Below are positions 1-8,795 of a stretch of 64,000 nucleotides of DNA, piece after piece. This stretch comes from DATAGF01 sp963834875 (GTDB lineage: Bacteria; Actinomycetota; Thermoleophilia; Miltoncostaeales; Miltoncostaeaceae), in the NCBI GenBank assembly GCA_963834875.1, contig CAWIDG010000012.1, positions 1 to 64,000 on the forward strand. Reading direction: 5' to 3'. How positions within the stretch are numbered: position 1 is the first letter of the stretch; the number at the start of each line of letters is the position of its first letter. Position numbers and translations under genes: made by a program. The notes below the pieces were generated by a model. That model was not told the origin of the DNA. It searched no databases and saw nothing but the letters and a program-made list of their open reading frames with translations.

Positions 1-377
1 ATCCGCAGGTTCTCCTCGCGGGAGACCCGCGTGACCTTCTCGATGTGCAGGTCCCAGGTCTTGCCGACGATGGTCGCGACCGGCGCGGTGCTCTCGGCCA
101 GGCCGCGCAGGGCGGGGTCCTCCGACGCCGTCACGCCCCGGCGGCGCGTCATGCCGAACGCCGCCAGCCGGGACGCGCCGAGGTCCTCGCGCTCCAGCAG
201 CCGGAAGAGCTCGCCGTACTTCGGGTTGCTGGCCGGGAAGCCGGCCTCGATGTAGTCGATGCCGTAGTCGGCGAGGCGCAGGGCGACGGCGAGCTGCTCC
301 CCGACCGACAGGCTCAGCCCCTCGCGCTGCATGCCGTCGCGCAGCGTGGTGTCGTAGATCGCGACGAGCTCGCTCAC
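1..377 (-). CDS. cimA: Citramalate synthase, N-terminal part (runs off window)
   Basis: Only the first ~125 residues are present; the gene continues past base 1. The GTG start overlaps the ilvE stop as GTGA. The N-terminus reads SELVAIYDTTLRDGMQ, the metal-binding DTTLRDG motif of the HMG-CoA lyase-like TIM barrel shared by 2-isopropylmalate, homocitrate and citramalate synthases. GMQ rather than GEQ after the motif, and the following EAGFPASNPKY stretch, point to the CimA branch. It would condense pyruvate with acetyl-CoA to citramalate, a threonine-independent route to 2-oxobutyrate and isoleucine. As last visible gene of the leu operon it shares LeuB, LeuC and LeuD, which also act on citramalate. 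The missing C-terminal regulatory domain prevents a final distinction from other synthases. Confidence 0.85.
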   Translation of the reverse strand, partial: MSELVAIYDTTLRDGMQREGLSLSVGEQLAVALRLADYGIDYIEAGFPASNPKYGELFRLLEREDLGASRLAAFGMTRRRGVTASEDPALRGLAESTAPVATIVGKTWDLHIEKVTRVSREENLR

Positions 378-1309
378 GGCGACAGGGACGCCTCGGGGGT
401 CTCGACGTAGTCCAGCCACTCGGCCGAGCGCGGGTCCCGGCCCTCGGTGGCCGCGAAGAAGCGCTCCTGCAGGCGCCGGGTGAGCGGGCCGGGCGGGCCC
501 AGCGCGTGGTCGTCAACCTCGTTGACCGGGCACACCTCCGCGGCGGTGCCGGTGATGAAGACCTCGTCGGCGGTGTAGAGCTCGCCCCGGGCGACCTCGC
601 GCTCGACCACCGGGATGCCCTCGTCACCCGCCAGCGCGATGATGCTGGCGCGCGTGATGCCCTCCAGGATCGACGCCTGGACCGGCGGCGTGACCAGGGC
701 CCCGTCCCGCACGAGGAACAGGTTCTCGCCCGAGCCGTCGGCCACGTAGCCGGCCTCGTTCAGCAGGATCGCCTCCTGGTAGCCGGCCTTGTGGGACTCG
801 ATCTTGGCGAGGATCGAGTTCAGGTACTGCCCGCCCGCCTTCGCGGTCGCCGGGATCGTGCTCGACCCGATGCGCCGCCAGCTCGAGATCTTCGCCCGGA
901 TCCCCTTCCGCAGCCCCTCCTCGCCGAGGTACGCGCCCCACTCCCACGCGGCCACGGCCACGTCGACCGGCGCCTCGAGCGGGAAGAGCCCCATCGTGCC
1001 GTAGCCGCGCAGGGCGATCGGCCGGATGTAGCAGCCGCCGAGGCCGTTGGCCGAGATCACCTGGTGCACGGCGAGGCGCAGCTCCGCGCGCGTGTAGGGC
1101 AGCGGCATGTGGTACATCGCCGCCGACCGCTCCAGCCGCTGGAGGTGGTCGTCGAGCCGGAAGACCGCCGTCCCGCCGTCGGCGTCGTACGAGCGGATGC
1201 CCTCGAAGACGGACGTCCCGTAGTGGAGCCCGTGCGAGAGCACGTGCACGCGGGCGTCGGCCCAGTCGACCAGGCCCCCGTTCATCCAGATCTTCTCGGC
1301 TTCCTGCAC
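374..1309 (-). CDS. ilvE: Branched-chain amino acid aminotransferase
   Basis: A 311-residue fold-type IV PLP aminotransferase, the usual length for IlvE. It performs the last step of leucine, isoleucine and valine synthesis, with glutamate as amino donor. Visible features are KIWMNGGLVDW near the N-terminus, HGLHYGTSVFEGIR (about residues 26-39), the PLP lysine in ATAKAGGQYLNS (about K157), and EAGYVADGSGENLF (about 185-198), which holds the PLP phosphate. The frame is intact. It lies between leuB and cimA on the same strand, overlapping cimA by 4 bases, so it is part of the leu operon. Confidence 0.95.
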   Translation of the reverse strand: MQEAEKIWMNGGLVDWADARVHVLSHGLHYGTSVFEGIRSYDADGGTAVFRLDDHLQRLERSAAMYHMPLPYTRAELRLAVHQVISANGLGGCYIRPIALRGYGTMGLFPLEAPVDVAVAAWEWGAYLGEEGLRKGIRAKISSWRRIGSSTIPATAKAGGQYLNSILAKIESHKAGYQEAILLNEAGYVADGSGENLFLVRDGALVTPPVQASILEGITRASIIALAGDEGIPVVEREVARGELYTADEVFITGTAAEVCPVNEVDDHALGPPGPLTRRLQERFFAATEGRDPRSAEWLDYVETPEASLSP

Positions 1310-1339
1310 GCGGCGACGTCCTCGACGGGTCGGCGAAGG

Positions 1340-2393
1340 TTACCGGAGCGCCGCCAGCAGCCGGTCGCGCACATCGGCCGTGCCGAGGTCGCCGCCGAGG
1401 TCGCGCGTGCGGGCGCCGCCGGCGAGGATCGCGTCGACCGCGGCGTCGATGCGGTCGGCCGCCGCGGGGGCGCCGAGCGAGTAGCGCAGCATCATCGCCC
1501 CGGACAGGCAGGCCGCGATGGGGTTGGCGATCCCCCGGCCCGCGATGTCCGGCGCGGAGCCGTGCACCGGCTCGTAGAGGCCGAGCGTCCCCGGCCCGAG
1601 GCTCGCCGATGGCAGCAGGCCGATCGAGCCGGTGATCATGGCCGCCTCGTCCGAGAGGATGTCGCCGAAGAGGTTCTCGGTGACGATGACGTCGAAGTCG
1701 GCCGGCCGGCTGACCAGCTGCATGGCGGCGTTGTCGACCAGCATGTGCTCGAGCTCCACGTCGGGGTGGGCGGCGGCGGTGCGGGTGACCTGCTCGCGCC
1801 AGAGCCGCGAGGTCTCCAGCACGTTCGCCTTGTCCACCGAGGTCACCTTCCCGCGCCGGCCGGCCGCCGCGCGGAAGCCCCACTCGGCCAGCCGCTCGAC
1901 CTCGGCGAGCGTGTAGACGCAGGTGTCGAACGCGCGGTCGGGCTCGCGTCCGCGCTCGCCGAAGTAGAGGCCGCCGGTGAGCTCGCGGACCACGAGCAGG
2001 TCGGTGCCCTCGATGCGCTCGCGCCGCAGCGGGCTGGCGTCGTAGAGCGCCGGCCACGGGCGCACCGGGCGCAGGTTGGCGTAGAGGCCGAGGCCGGAGC
2101 GGAGCCCGAGCAGGCCCTGCTCGGGGCGCGGCCTGCCGGGGTCGGTCGTGTCCCACCTGGGACCGCCGACCGCGCCGAGCAGCACCGCGTCCGATCCGGC
2201 GCACGCCTCCAGGACCTCGTCGGTGAGCGCGGTGCCGTGGGCGTCGATCGACGCCCCGCCCACGAGGTGCTCGTGCCATGCCACGGCGAGGCCGTGGTCG
2301 GCGGCGACCGCATCGACCACGCTCGCGGGCGACCGCGACGACCTCCGGGCCGATCCCGTCGCCCGGCAGGAGGGCGACCGACGCCTCCGTCAC
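1340..2393 (-). CDS. leuB: 3-isopropylmalate dehydrogenase (one frame break)
   Basis: Catalyses NAD-dependent oxidative decarboxylation of 3-isopropylmalate, third step of leucine synthesis. The N-terminus TEASVALLPGDGIGPEVV starts at GTG 2393; the rest is in another frame from about 2325 on (VVDAVAADHGL onward). One extra C in a CCC run at about 2325-2330 restores a continuous ~350-residue protein. Family marks downstream are ENLFGDILSDEAA (substrate/metal aspartates) and PVHGSAPDIAGRGIANP near the C-terminus. It starts shortly after the leuD stop, as expected for the operon. The break looks like a sequence error because the codons on both sides are well conserved. Confidence 0.92.
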
Positions 2394-2403
2394 GTGAGGG
2401 GGC

Positions 2404-3003
2404 TCACGCGAACTGGGTGGTGACCGGCCCGATCCGCTCCCGCTCGCGCTCGTAGGCGGCGATCTCGTCCTCGTGGGCGAGGGTGAGGGCGATGTCGTCC
2501 CAGCCGTTCAGCAGCCGCTCGCGCACGACCGGGTCGATCTCGAAGGCGTGCTCGCGCCCGTCGGCCGCCACGACCACCTGGCGCTCGAGATCGACGGCCG
2601 CGGCCGAGCCGGGCTCCCCCTCGGCCTGCTCCAGGAGCGCGCGCACGGCGTCCTCGGGCAGCTCGACCGGCAGCAGGCCGATCTTGGTGCAGTTCGTGCG
2701 GAAGATGTCCGCGAAGCTGGGCGCGATGACGGCGCGGAAGCCGTGGTCCTCGAGGGCCCACGGGGCGTGCTCGCGGGAGGAGCCGCAGCCGAAGTTCCGT
2801 CCCGTCACGAGGATCGGGGCGCCCGCGTACTCGGGGCGGTCGAGCGGGAAGCCCGGCTCGCCGCGCCAGTCCCAGAACAGGAACTCGCCGAACCCGGTGC
2901 GCTCGATGCGCTTGAGGAACTGCTTCGGGATGATCTGGTCGGTGTCGACGTCGGCCCGGTCCAGCGGGCAGACCACGCCCTCGACGCGGGTGAAGGCGTC
3001 CAT
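2404..3003 (-). CDS. leuD: 3-isopropylmalate dehydratase small subunit
   Basis: A 199-residue aconitase swivel-domain subunit that pairs with LeuC to isomerise 2- to 3-isopropylmalate (and citramalate in the CimA route). It has the typical N-terminus with DRADVDTDQIIPKQFLKR, then GRNFGCGSSREHAPWAL, the substrate-binding loop of the family. The ATG overlaps the leuC stop as ATGA, implying translational coupling and 1:1 production with LeuC. The frame is intact and the length is normal. Confidence 0.95.
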   Translation of the reverse strand: MDAFTRVEGVVCPLDRADVDTDQIIPKQFLKRIERTGFGEFLFWDWRGEPGFPLDRPEYAGAPILVTGRNFGCGSSREHAPWALEDHGFRAVIAPSFADIFRTNCTKIGLLPVELPEDAVRALLEQAEGEPGSAAAVDLERQVVVAADGREHAFEIDPVVRERLLNGWDDIALTLAHEDEIAAYERERERIGPVTTQFA

Positions 3004-4425
3004 CAGCTCACCCGCGCCACGTCGGCGTCGAACGTCCGGACGTCGACCAGGTGCCCGGCGATCGCCGCGGCAGCCGCCATCGGGGGGCTGACGAGGTGGG
3101 TGCGCCCGCCCTTGCCCTGACGGCCCTCGAAGTTGCGGTTCGACGTGGAGGCGCACCGCTCGCCCGGCTGGAGGATGTCGTCGTTCATGGCCAGGCACAT
3201 CGAGCAGCCGGCGTCGCGCCACTCGAAGCCCGCCTCGCGGAAGACCCGGTCGAGGCCCTCGGCCTCGGCCTCGGCCTTCACCCGCATCGACCCGGGCACG
3301 ACCATGGCCCGCATCCCGTCGGCGACGCGGCGCCCGCGCACGACCTCGGCGGCGGCGCGCAGGTCCGGAAGGCGGCCGTTGGTGCACGAGCCGATGAAGA
3401 CGGTGTCGAGGGCGATGTCCTCGATCGCCTCCCCGCCCTTCAGGCCCATGTACTCGAGCGCCCGGCGCACGCCGTCGCGGTCGGCGGGATCGTCGTAGTC
3501 CTCGGGAGTCGGCACGCGGCCGGTGACCGGGGCGACCATGCCGGGGGTGGTGCCCCAGGTGACCTGGGGGGCGAGCGAGGCGGCGTCGACGACGACCTCG
3601 CGGTCGAAGCGGGCGTCCCAGTCGCTCGGCAGCTCGCGCCAGCGCTCGACCGCCGCGGCGAAGTCGCGCGGCGCTCCCGGCCGGCCCTCCAGCCACGCGA
3701 AGGTGGTCTCGTCGGGCGCGATCATGCCGGCGCGGCGCGCCGCCCTCGATCGACATGTTGCAGACCGTCATGCGGCCCTCCATCGACAGCGCCCGGATGG
3801 CCGCTCCGGCGTACTCGATGACGTGGCCCTGGGCGCCGGCGACGCCGATCTGGCCGATCGTGCCGAGGATGAGGTCCTTGGCGCCCACCCCGACCCCGGC
3901 CTCGCCCTCGATGTCGATGCGCATGGTGCGCGGCGGCGCCTGGGTCAGGGTCTGGGTCGCCAGGACGTGCTCGACCTCGCTGGTGCCGATGCCGAACGCG
4001 AGCGCCCCGAAGGCGCCGTGAGTGGAGGTGTGGCTGTCCCCGCACACGACCGTCATGCCGGGCTGGGTGACCCCGAGCTCGGGGCCGATGATGTGGACGA
4101 TCCCCTGGCGGTTGCTGCGCAGCGAGAACAGCGGGATGCCGAACTCGGCGCAGTTGCGCTCGAGCGCCTCGATCTGGGCGGCCGACAGAGGGTCGCGGAC
4201 GCCGGCCTCGCGCCCGGTCGTGGGCACGTTGTGGTCGACCGTCGCGAGCGTGCGGTCCGGCCGGCGCACCCGCCGGCCGGCCATCCGCAGCCCGTCGAAG
4301 GCCTGTGGCGAGGTCACCTCGTGGACGAGGTGCAGGTCGACGAACAGGATGGCCGGCCCGGACGCGTCCGCGGGGCGCACCTCGTGGGCGTCCCAGACCT
4401 TCTGGAAGAGCGTCCGGCCGGCCAT
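3003..4425 (-). CDS. leuC: 3-isopropylmalate dehydratase large subunit (one frame break)
   Basis: Aconitase-family [4Fe-4S] subunit of isopropylmalate isomerase. The N-terminal part starts with ATG 4425 (MAGRTLFQKVWDAHEV) and runs to SIEGGA at about 3740; the C-terminal part (MIAPDETTFAWLEG onward) is in another frame. One extra C in the GCGC-rich stretch near 3735 rejoins them to about 474 residues, normal for LeuC. Cluster cysteines are visible in VFIGSCTNG and GCSMCLAMN. An in-frame extension upstream of ATG 4425 would run into the inverted-repeat element, so it is not used. The operon position between leuA and leuD is typical. Confidence 0.93.
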
Positions 4426-4426
4426 C

Positions 4427-4590
4427 AGTGCACCGTCCAGTGTCGCTGGTGGTGTTCTGGCCGCGAAAATCCCGCGGGCCAAGGAAGCAGGGAGCTCGCA
4501 TAGCTGAAGCTATGCGAGCGACCGATAACACCGGATCCGCGATGATTTGCAGCCCGCCAGAACCCGGTGAGTGGCGCTGGACGGTGCACT
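4427..4590. mobile_element. MITE-like 164-bp element with long terminal inverted repeats
   Basis: The ends are inverted copies of AGTGCACCGTCCAG: perfect for 14 bp and still matching, with mismatches, over about 36 bp to a shared TTCTGGC. The centre holds a second hairpin, GCTCGCATAGC / GCTATGCGAGC (about 4494-4518). It is richer in A and T than its flanks and encodes no protein. It fills almost exactly the gap between the leuA stop and the leuC start. The nested inverted repeats suggest a miniature transposable element or repetitive palindromic unit; no clear target duplication is seen. It could also fold in leu mRNA and affect leuC expression. Confidence 0.6.
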
Positions 4591-6169
4591 AGACGCCCTC
4601 GGCCACGCGCTCGCCCTGCTCCGCGTGCCGGCTGGCGTCGACCGCCCGCAGGTAGGCGATCGCGCTCGCCTCGAGCACGTCGGTCGACACCGACTGGCCG
4701 GCGAAGCGGCGGCCGTCGATCTCGCAGACGACGCGGGCCTCGCCGAGCGCGTCCTTGCCGCTGGTGACGGCCGAGACGTGGTACTCGAGGAGCGTCCCCG
4801 CCGTGCCGGCGGCCGCGTCGATCGCCTTCATGAGGGCGTCGACCGGCCCGTCGCCGACGCCCTCGGCCTGACGGAGCGCGCCGTCCGGGTCGCGCACGAC
4901 CACGCGCGCGCGCGGCTCGCCGCCCGTGCCGCCGGAGAAGTGCAGCTCCTCGAGGCGGTAGCCCCCGCCCTCGGCCTCGACGCGCATCTCGTCGCCCACG
5001 ATCGCCTCGAGGTCCATCGCGGAGATGCGCCCCTTGCGGTCGGCGACCTCCTTGAAGCGGGCGAAGGCGTGGTCGAGCTGCTCGCGGTCGAGCTCGTAGC
5101 CCAGCTCCTCCAGGGCGTTGCGCAGCGCGTGGCGGCCCGAGTGCTTGCCGAGCACGATCTCGCTCTCCGACAGGCCCACCGAGGCGACGTCCATGATCTC
5201 GTAGGTCAGCGGGTTGCTGAGGACGCCGTGCTGGTGGATGCCCGCCTCGTGGGCGAAGGCGTTGCGGCCGACGATCGCCTTGTTGGGCTGCACCGGGTAG
5301 CCGACCATCCGGCTGACGAGCCGGCTGGTGCGGGTGATCTCGGGCGTGACGACGCCGCACCACAGCCCGCCGAGCGCGTCGGCGCGGGTGCGGAGGATCA
5401 TCGCCAGCTCCTCGATGCTCATGTTGCCGGCCCGCTCCCCGATGCCGTTGATGCAGCCCTCCACCTGGCGGGCCCCGACCTGCACCCCGGCGAGCGAGTT
5501 GGCGACGGCGAGCCCCAGGTCGTTGTGGCAGTGCACCGACAGGGTCACGTCCCGCAGGCTCGGGCAGCGCTCGTAGAGCTCCACCAGGAACCGCTGGAAC
5601 TCCGTGGGCATCGTGTAGCCGACGGTGTCGGGGATGTTGATCGTCGACGCGCCCTCGGCGATGGCCGCCCCGACCACCTCGGCGACGAAGGCGACGTCGG
5701 AGCGGGTCGCGTCCTCGCAGGAGAACTCGACGTCGTCCACCATCGAGCGCGCCAGGCGGACGGCGTCCACGGCCGCGCCGAGCACCTGGGCGCGGTCCAT
5801 CTTCAGCTTGTACCGGAGGTGGATGTCGCTGGTCGCGATGAACGTGTGGATGCGGGGGCGCTCGGCGTCGCGCACGGCCTCGCCGGCCGTCGCGACGTCG
5901 CGCTCGTTGGCGCGCGCGAGGCCCGCCACGATCACCCCGGGCACCTCCTGCGCCACCGCGCGGGTCGCCTCGAAGTCGCCCGGCGACGCGATCGGGAAGC
6001 CCGCCTCGATGACGTCGACGCGCAGGCGCGCGAGCTGGTGCGCGATCTCCACCTTCTCGCGGGTGTTGAGGTGGATGCCCGGCGACTGCTCGCCGTCGCG
6101 CAGCGTGGTGTCGAAGATCGTCACCCGCTGGGCGGGGTCCTGCTGCGGTACCTGCTCGTCGGCGCTCAC
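4589..6169 (-). CDS. leuA: 2-isopropylmalate synthase
   Basis: First committed step of leucine synthesis: 2-ketoisovalerate plus acetyl-CoA. The product is 526 residues. The catalytic TIM barrel starts with FDTTLRDGEQSPGIHL and has HCHNDLGLAVANSLAG; EAGIHQHGVLSNPLTYE lies at about residues 320-340, followed by the C-terminal LeuA allosteric (leucine-binding) domain from about residue 390. The start chosen is GTG 6169 (SADEQVPQQDP), because AGGAAGGA lies about 8 bases upstream; a longer in-frame start at 6220 lacks this. It is the first gene of the leu operon. The leader contains a possible promoter and two hairpins. Confidence 0.95.
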   Translation of the reverse strand: MSADEQVPQQDPAQRVTIFDTTLRDGEQSPGIHLNTREKVEIAHQLARLRVDVIEAGFPIASPGDFEATRAVAQEVPGVIVAGLARANERDVATAGEAVRDAERPRIHTFIATSDIHLRYKLKMDRAQVLGAAVDAVRLARSMVDDVEFSCEDATRSDVAFVAEVVGAAIAEGASTINIPDTVGYTMPTEFQRFLVELYERCPSLRDVTLSVHCHNDLGLAVANSLAGVQVGARQVEGCINGIGERAGNMSIEELAMILRTRADALGGLWCGVVTPEITRTSRLVSRMVGYPVQPNKAIVGRNAFAHEAGIHQHGVLSNPLTYEIMDVASVGLSESEIVLGKHSGRHALRNALEELGYELDREQLDHAFARFKEVADRKGRISAMDLEAIVGDEMRVEAEGGGYRLEELHFSGGTGGEPRARVVVRDPDGALRQAEGVGDGPVDALMKAIDAAAGTAGTLLEYHVSAVTSGKDALGEARVVCEIDGRRFAGQSVSTDVLEASAIAYLRAVDASRHAEQGERVAEGV

Positions 6170-6360
6170 GGTGGGATCCTTCCTCACGAAGGGGCTTCGA
6201 GGACTCGGTGTCCGGCGCATCCGGACGTGGGTGTCGGCAAGCTCCCCCTAGCGGGGGAGGAGCCCACGAAGGCCCAGGGTGCCGCGCGACGGCAGAGGCG
6301 GGGTGCGCGGCGTCGGCGAGCATGGCGGGCAGGATAGCCGCGCGGGGGTGAGCGGGCAAA
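6170..6360 (-). promoter_or_regulatory. leuA promoter and hairpin leader
   Basis: Reading on the minus strand, TTTGCC (6360-6355) and TATCCT (6336-6331) are separated by 18 bases and form a reasonable promoter. The resulting leader of about 155 bases carries a perfect 7-bp hairpin CTCCCCC/GGGGGAG (6242-6259) and a 6-bp hairpin GTCCGG/CCGGAC (6210-6226) before the ribosome site AGGAAGGA. Neither hairpin is followed by a T run, and no leucine-codon-rich leader peptide or T-box motif is seen, so attenuation is only a possibility. Confidence 0.4.
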
Positions 6361-6414
6361 CCGCACCGCGCGGGCCCTTGACGAGGGGTGGGCGGCTGGT
6401 GCAGCGCTCGACCG

Positions 6415-7200
6415 GTGCGCGTCGCCCGGACCACGCCGCTCCTCGCGCTCGCCGCCCTGCTGGCGGCCGGCCTCCTCGCCCTGGCGCTCGCGCCGCGCGC
6501 CGGCGCGGCGCTGACGGCGACGGACCTGCGCATCGCGAGCAACCCCAAGGTCGTGCGGGTCGTCGTGGAGTTCGACGGGGCGGCGCTGACCGGCCTGGAG
6601 CGCCAGGTGGACGCCATCGACCCGGCGATCTCCGACGGGCGCGGCATCGTGAGGGTGAACGCGACCGGCATCGTGGCCCCCGCCTTTCCCAGGAGCGGCT
6701 TCGGCGTGATGGCGCGCATCGCGCAGCGCCCCGGCAGCATCCTCATCCGCATGGACACCCTCGCGGGCCGCTTCAAGTTCCTGGAGTACAACGTCTCGGT
6801 GCCGCGCAACGTCCTGGTCATCGACCTCTGGAAGGCGACGGCCGCCGCGGCCGCGAAGGTGCTCGACGACGGCTGCCTCCGCCTTTCGAGCTGGAGCGGG
6901 GTGGACGGGCGCGCCCGGGCGCGGGGCCTCGAGCTGCAGCCGCTCTTCGAGCACGGCCTGGTGCTGTCGGCGCGCGCGCCCGGCGCGGGCGGCTCGACGC
7001 TGGCCGAGAGGCCCCTGGTCGCGACCGAGGGCACCTTCCTGCCGGACTTCTCGGGCTACGCGGTCCCCGGACGCTGGAGCGGCCGCACCCCGCCCATCCC
7101 GGGGCTGCCGCGCCGCGCGATGCTGGAGGCCTGGGCGGCGTCGGCCAAGGACGGCTCGCTCGAGTGCCTCGTCCAGGTCCCGATCCGGGTGATCCCGTAG
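6415..7200 (+). CDS. Secreted AMIN-like / Gmad2-domain protein
   Basis: About 261 residues from GTG 6415 (VRVARTTPLLALAALL), chosen because the hydrophobic signal peptide then lies at the very N-terminus, ending around GAALTATDL. An in-frame GTG at 6388 is an alternative. Residues ~30-140 resemble an AMIN-type beta domain (LRIASNPKVVRVVVEFDGA ... VLVIDLWKA). The C-terminal ~110 residues resemble the Gmad2 immunoglobulin-like domain seen in spore-germination-type and cell-surface proteins, closing with KDGSLECLVQVPIRV. It is probably cell-wall associated. Divergent from leuA, and 21 bases before the secreted dehydrogenase. The domain calls are made by eye. Confidence 0.6.
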   Translation: MRVARTTPLLALAALLAAGLLALALAPRAGAALTATDLRIASNPKVVRVVVEFDGAALTGLERQVDAIDPAISDGRGIVRVNATGIVAPAFPRSGFGVMARIAQRPGSILIRMDTLAGRFKFLEYNVSVPRNVLVIDLWKATAAAAAKVLDDGCLRLSSWSGVDGRARARGLELQPLFEHGLVLSARAPGAGGSTLAERPLVATEGTFLPDFSGYAVPGRWSGRTPPIPGLPRRAMLEAWAASAKDGSLECLVQVPIRVIP

Positions 7201-7221
7201 CAATCCGCTAGCGTCCCGGCG

Positions 7222-8788
7222 GTGCGCCGGGTCCCCCTGCTCCTCGCCCTGCTCGCGGGCGCCCTGGCCGCGGCGCTCACGGGCATCGTCCCGCAGCCCG
7301 CGGAGGGCGCCACCCTCGCCCAGGTCGGCGACTTCACCCGGCCCGGTCTACGTCATGGCGCCGCCGCGGGACACGCGCAACGTGTTCGTCGTCGAGCGGG
7401 GCGGCACGGTGCGCCTGCTCGTCGACGGGGCGCTGCGCGCCCGGCCGTTCCTGGACATCCGCCACCTCGTCCAGACGTCCACCTCGCGCGAGAGCGAGCG
7501 CGGGCTCCTGTCGATCGCGTTCGCCCCGGACTACTCGCTGAGCGGCCGCTTCTACGTCTACTACACGTCGCGCCGGCCGCCGGCGGCCAGGGCCGGCGAC
7601 ATCGCCGTCAACGAATTCCGGCGCGGCGCGACCGACCCGGAGGTCGCCGACCCGGCGACCCGGCGCCCGATCCTCGCCATCGACCACGGCGACTACGAGA
7701 ACCACAACGGCGGCCAGCTCGCATTCGGGCCGGACGGCGCGCTCTACGCCGGCACCGGCGACGGCGGAGGAGCCGGGGACCCGCTGCGGAGCGGGCAGAA
7801 CCCCGGGAGCCCGCTGGGCAAGGTGCTGCGGCTCGACCCGGTCGGCGGCTCCCCCACGTCGGTCTGGTCGTCGGGGCTGCGCAACCCATTCCGGTTCTCC
7901 TTCGACCGGCTGACGGGCGACCTCACCCTCGGCGACGTGGGCCAGGCCGACGTCGAGGAGATCGACTTCGTCCCCAAGGCGTCCGGCTGGGGGCGCGGCG
8001 CGAACTTCGGCTGGAGCATCCTCGAGGGCCGCGAGCGCTACGGCGCGGGGCGGCCGGCCCGGGCGGACGAGCTCCCCGGCGGCTACGTCGCCCCGGTGAT
8101 CGAGCACGGGCACTCGGCGGGCTGGTGCTCGATCACGGGCGGGTACGTGGTCCGCGACGCGGCCCTTCCCGAGCTCTACGGCCGCTACGTCTACGGCGAC
8201 TACTGCAGGGGCGAGCTCTACGCGGCCAGCCTGACGGCCTCCGGCGCGAGCCGCGTCGGGCCGATCGGGCTGCGCGTGAGCGGGCTGAGCTCCCTCGGCG
8301 AGGACGGCTGCGGCCGGCTCTACGCGGCGTCGATCGACGGCCCCGTCTACCGGCTCGTGACCACCGGGGCCTGCGCCGGGCCGGCGCCGGTGCCCTTCGC
8401 CGTCCCCGGCGACGGCCCGGCCGGGGCCGCGTCCCGGGACAAGCGCCGGCCCAAGGTCAAGCTCCGGGTCCCGCAGCGCCAGAAGGTGCTCCGAAAGGGC
8501 TACCTGCAGATCCGCGTCGGCTGCAACGAGCTGTGCCGGGTGGCCGCCTCCGGCGAGGTCGTGGGGCCCCGGCGCGCCACGAGGACGGCGACCTTCCAGC
8601 GGGTGCGGCGCACCCTCGCCGCGAACGCGCGCGTGACCCTCAGGCTGCCGGTCTCCCTGCCGGCGCGGCGGATGCTCCGGGCCCGCTTCGCCGCCGGCCC
8701 GCTCGTCCTGGGGCGCGTGACCGTGGTCGCGAAGGACGTCACCGGCAACCGCCGGGTGGCGCGGACCCTGGCGGTGCTCTCCCGCTGA
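7222..8788 (+). CDS. Secreted PQQ-type glucose/sorbosone dehydrogenase (one frame break)
   Basis: A secreted six-bladed beta-propeller oxidoreductase of the GSDH/Hhip-like family. The signal peptide (RRVPLLLALLAGALAAAL) is in one frame and the body (VYVMAPPRDTRNVFVVERGG onward) in another; one extra G after CCC near 7347 rejoins them to about 520 residues. Family marks are SERGLLSIAFAPDY, DHGDYENHNGGQLAFGPDG, LRNPFRFSFD, DVGQADVEEID and NFGWSILEG. Beyond about residue 400 a basic, Ig-like tail (KVKLRVPQRQKVL... VTGNRRVARTLAVL) resembles tails of secreted thermoleophilial proteins. GTG 7222 follows a TAGCGT -10 box (7209-7214), so the mRNA is probably leaderless. The sugar substrate is unknown. 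Confidence 0.8.
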
Positions 8789-8795
8789 CCCGGCG

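Noticed and set aside
506..2455. Long plus-strand frame opposite leuB and ilvE (649 codons)
   Set aside because: It is a mirror of real minus-strand genes in very GC-rich DNA; its sequence is Arg/Gly/Val-rich with no motifs, and the opposite strand encodes clear enzymes.
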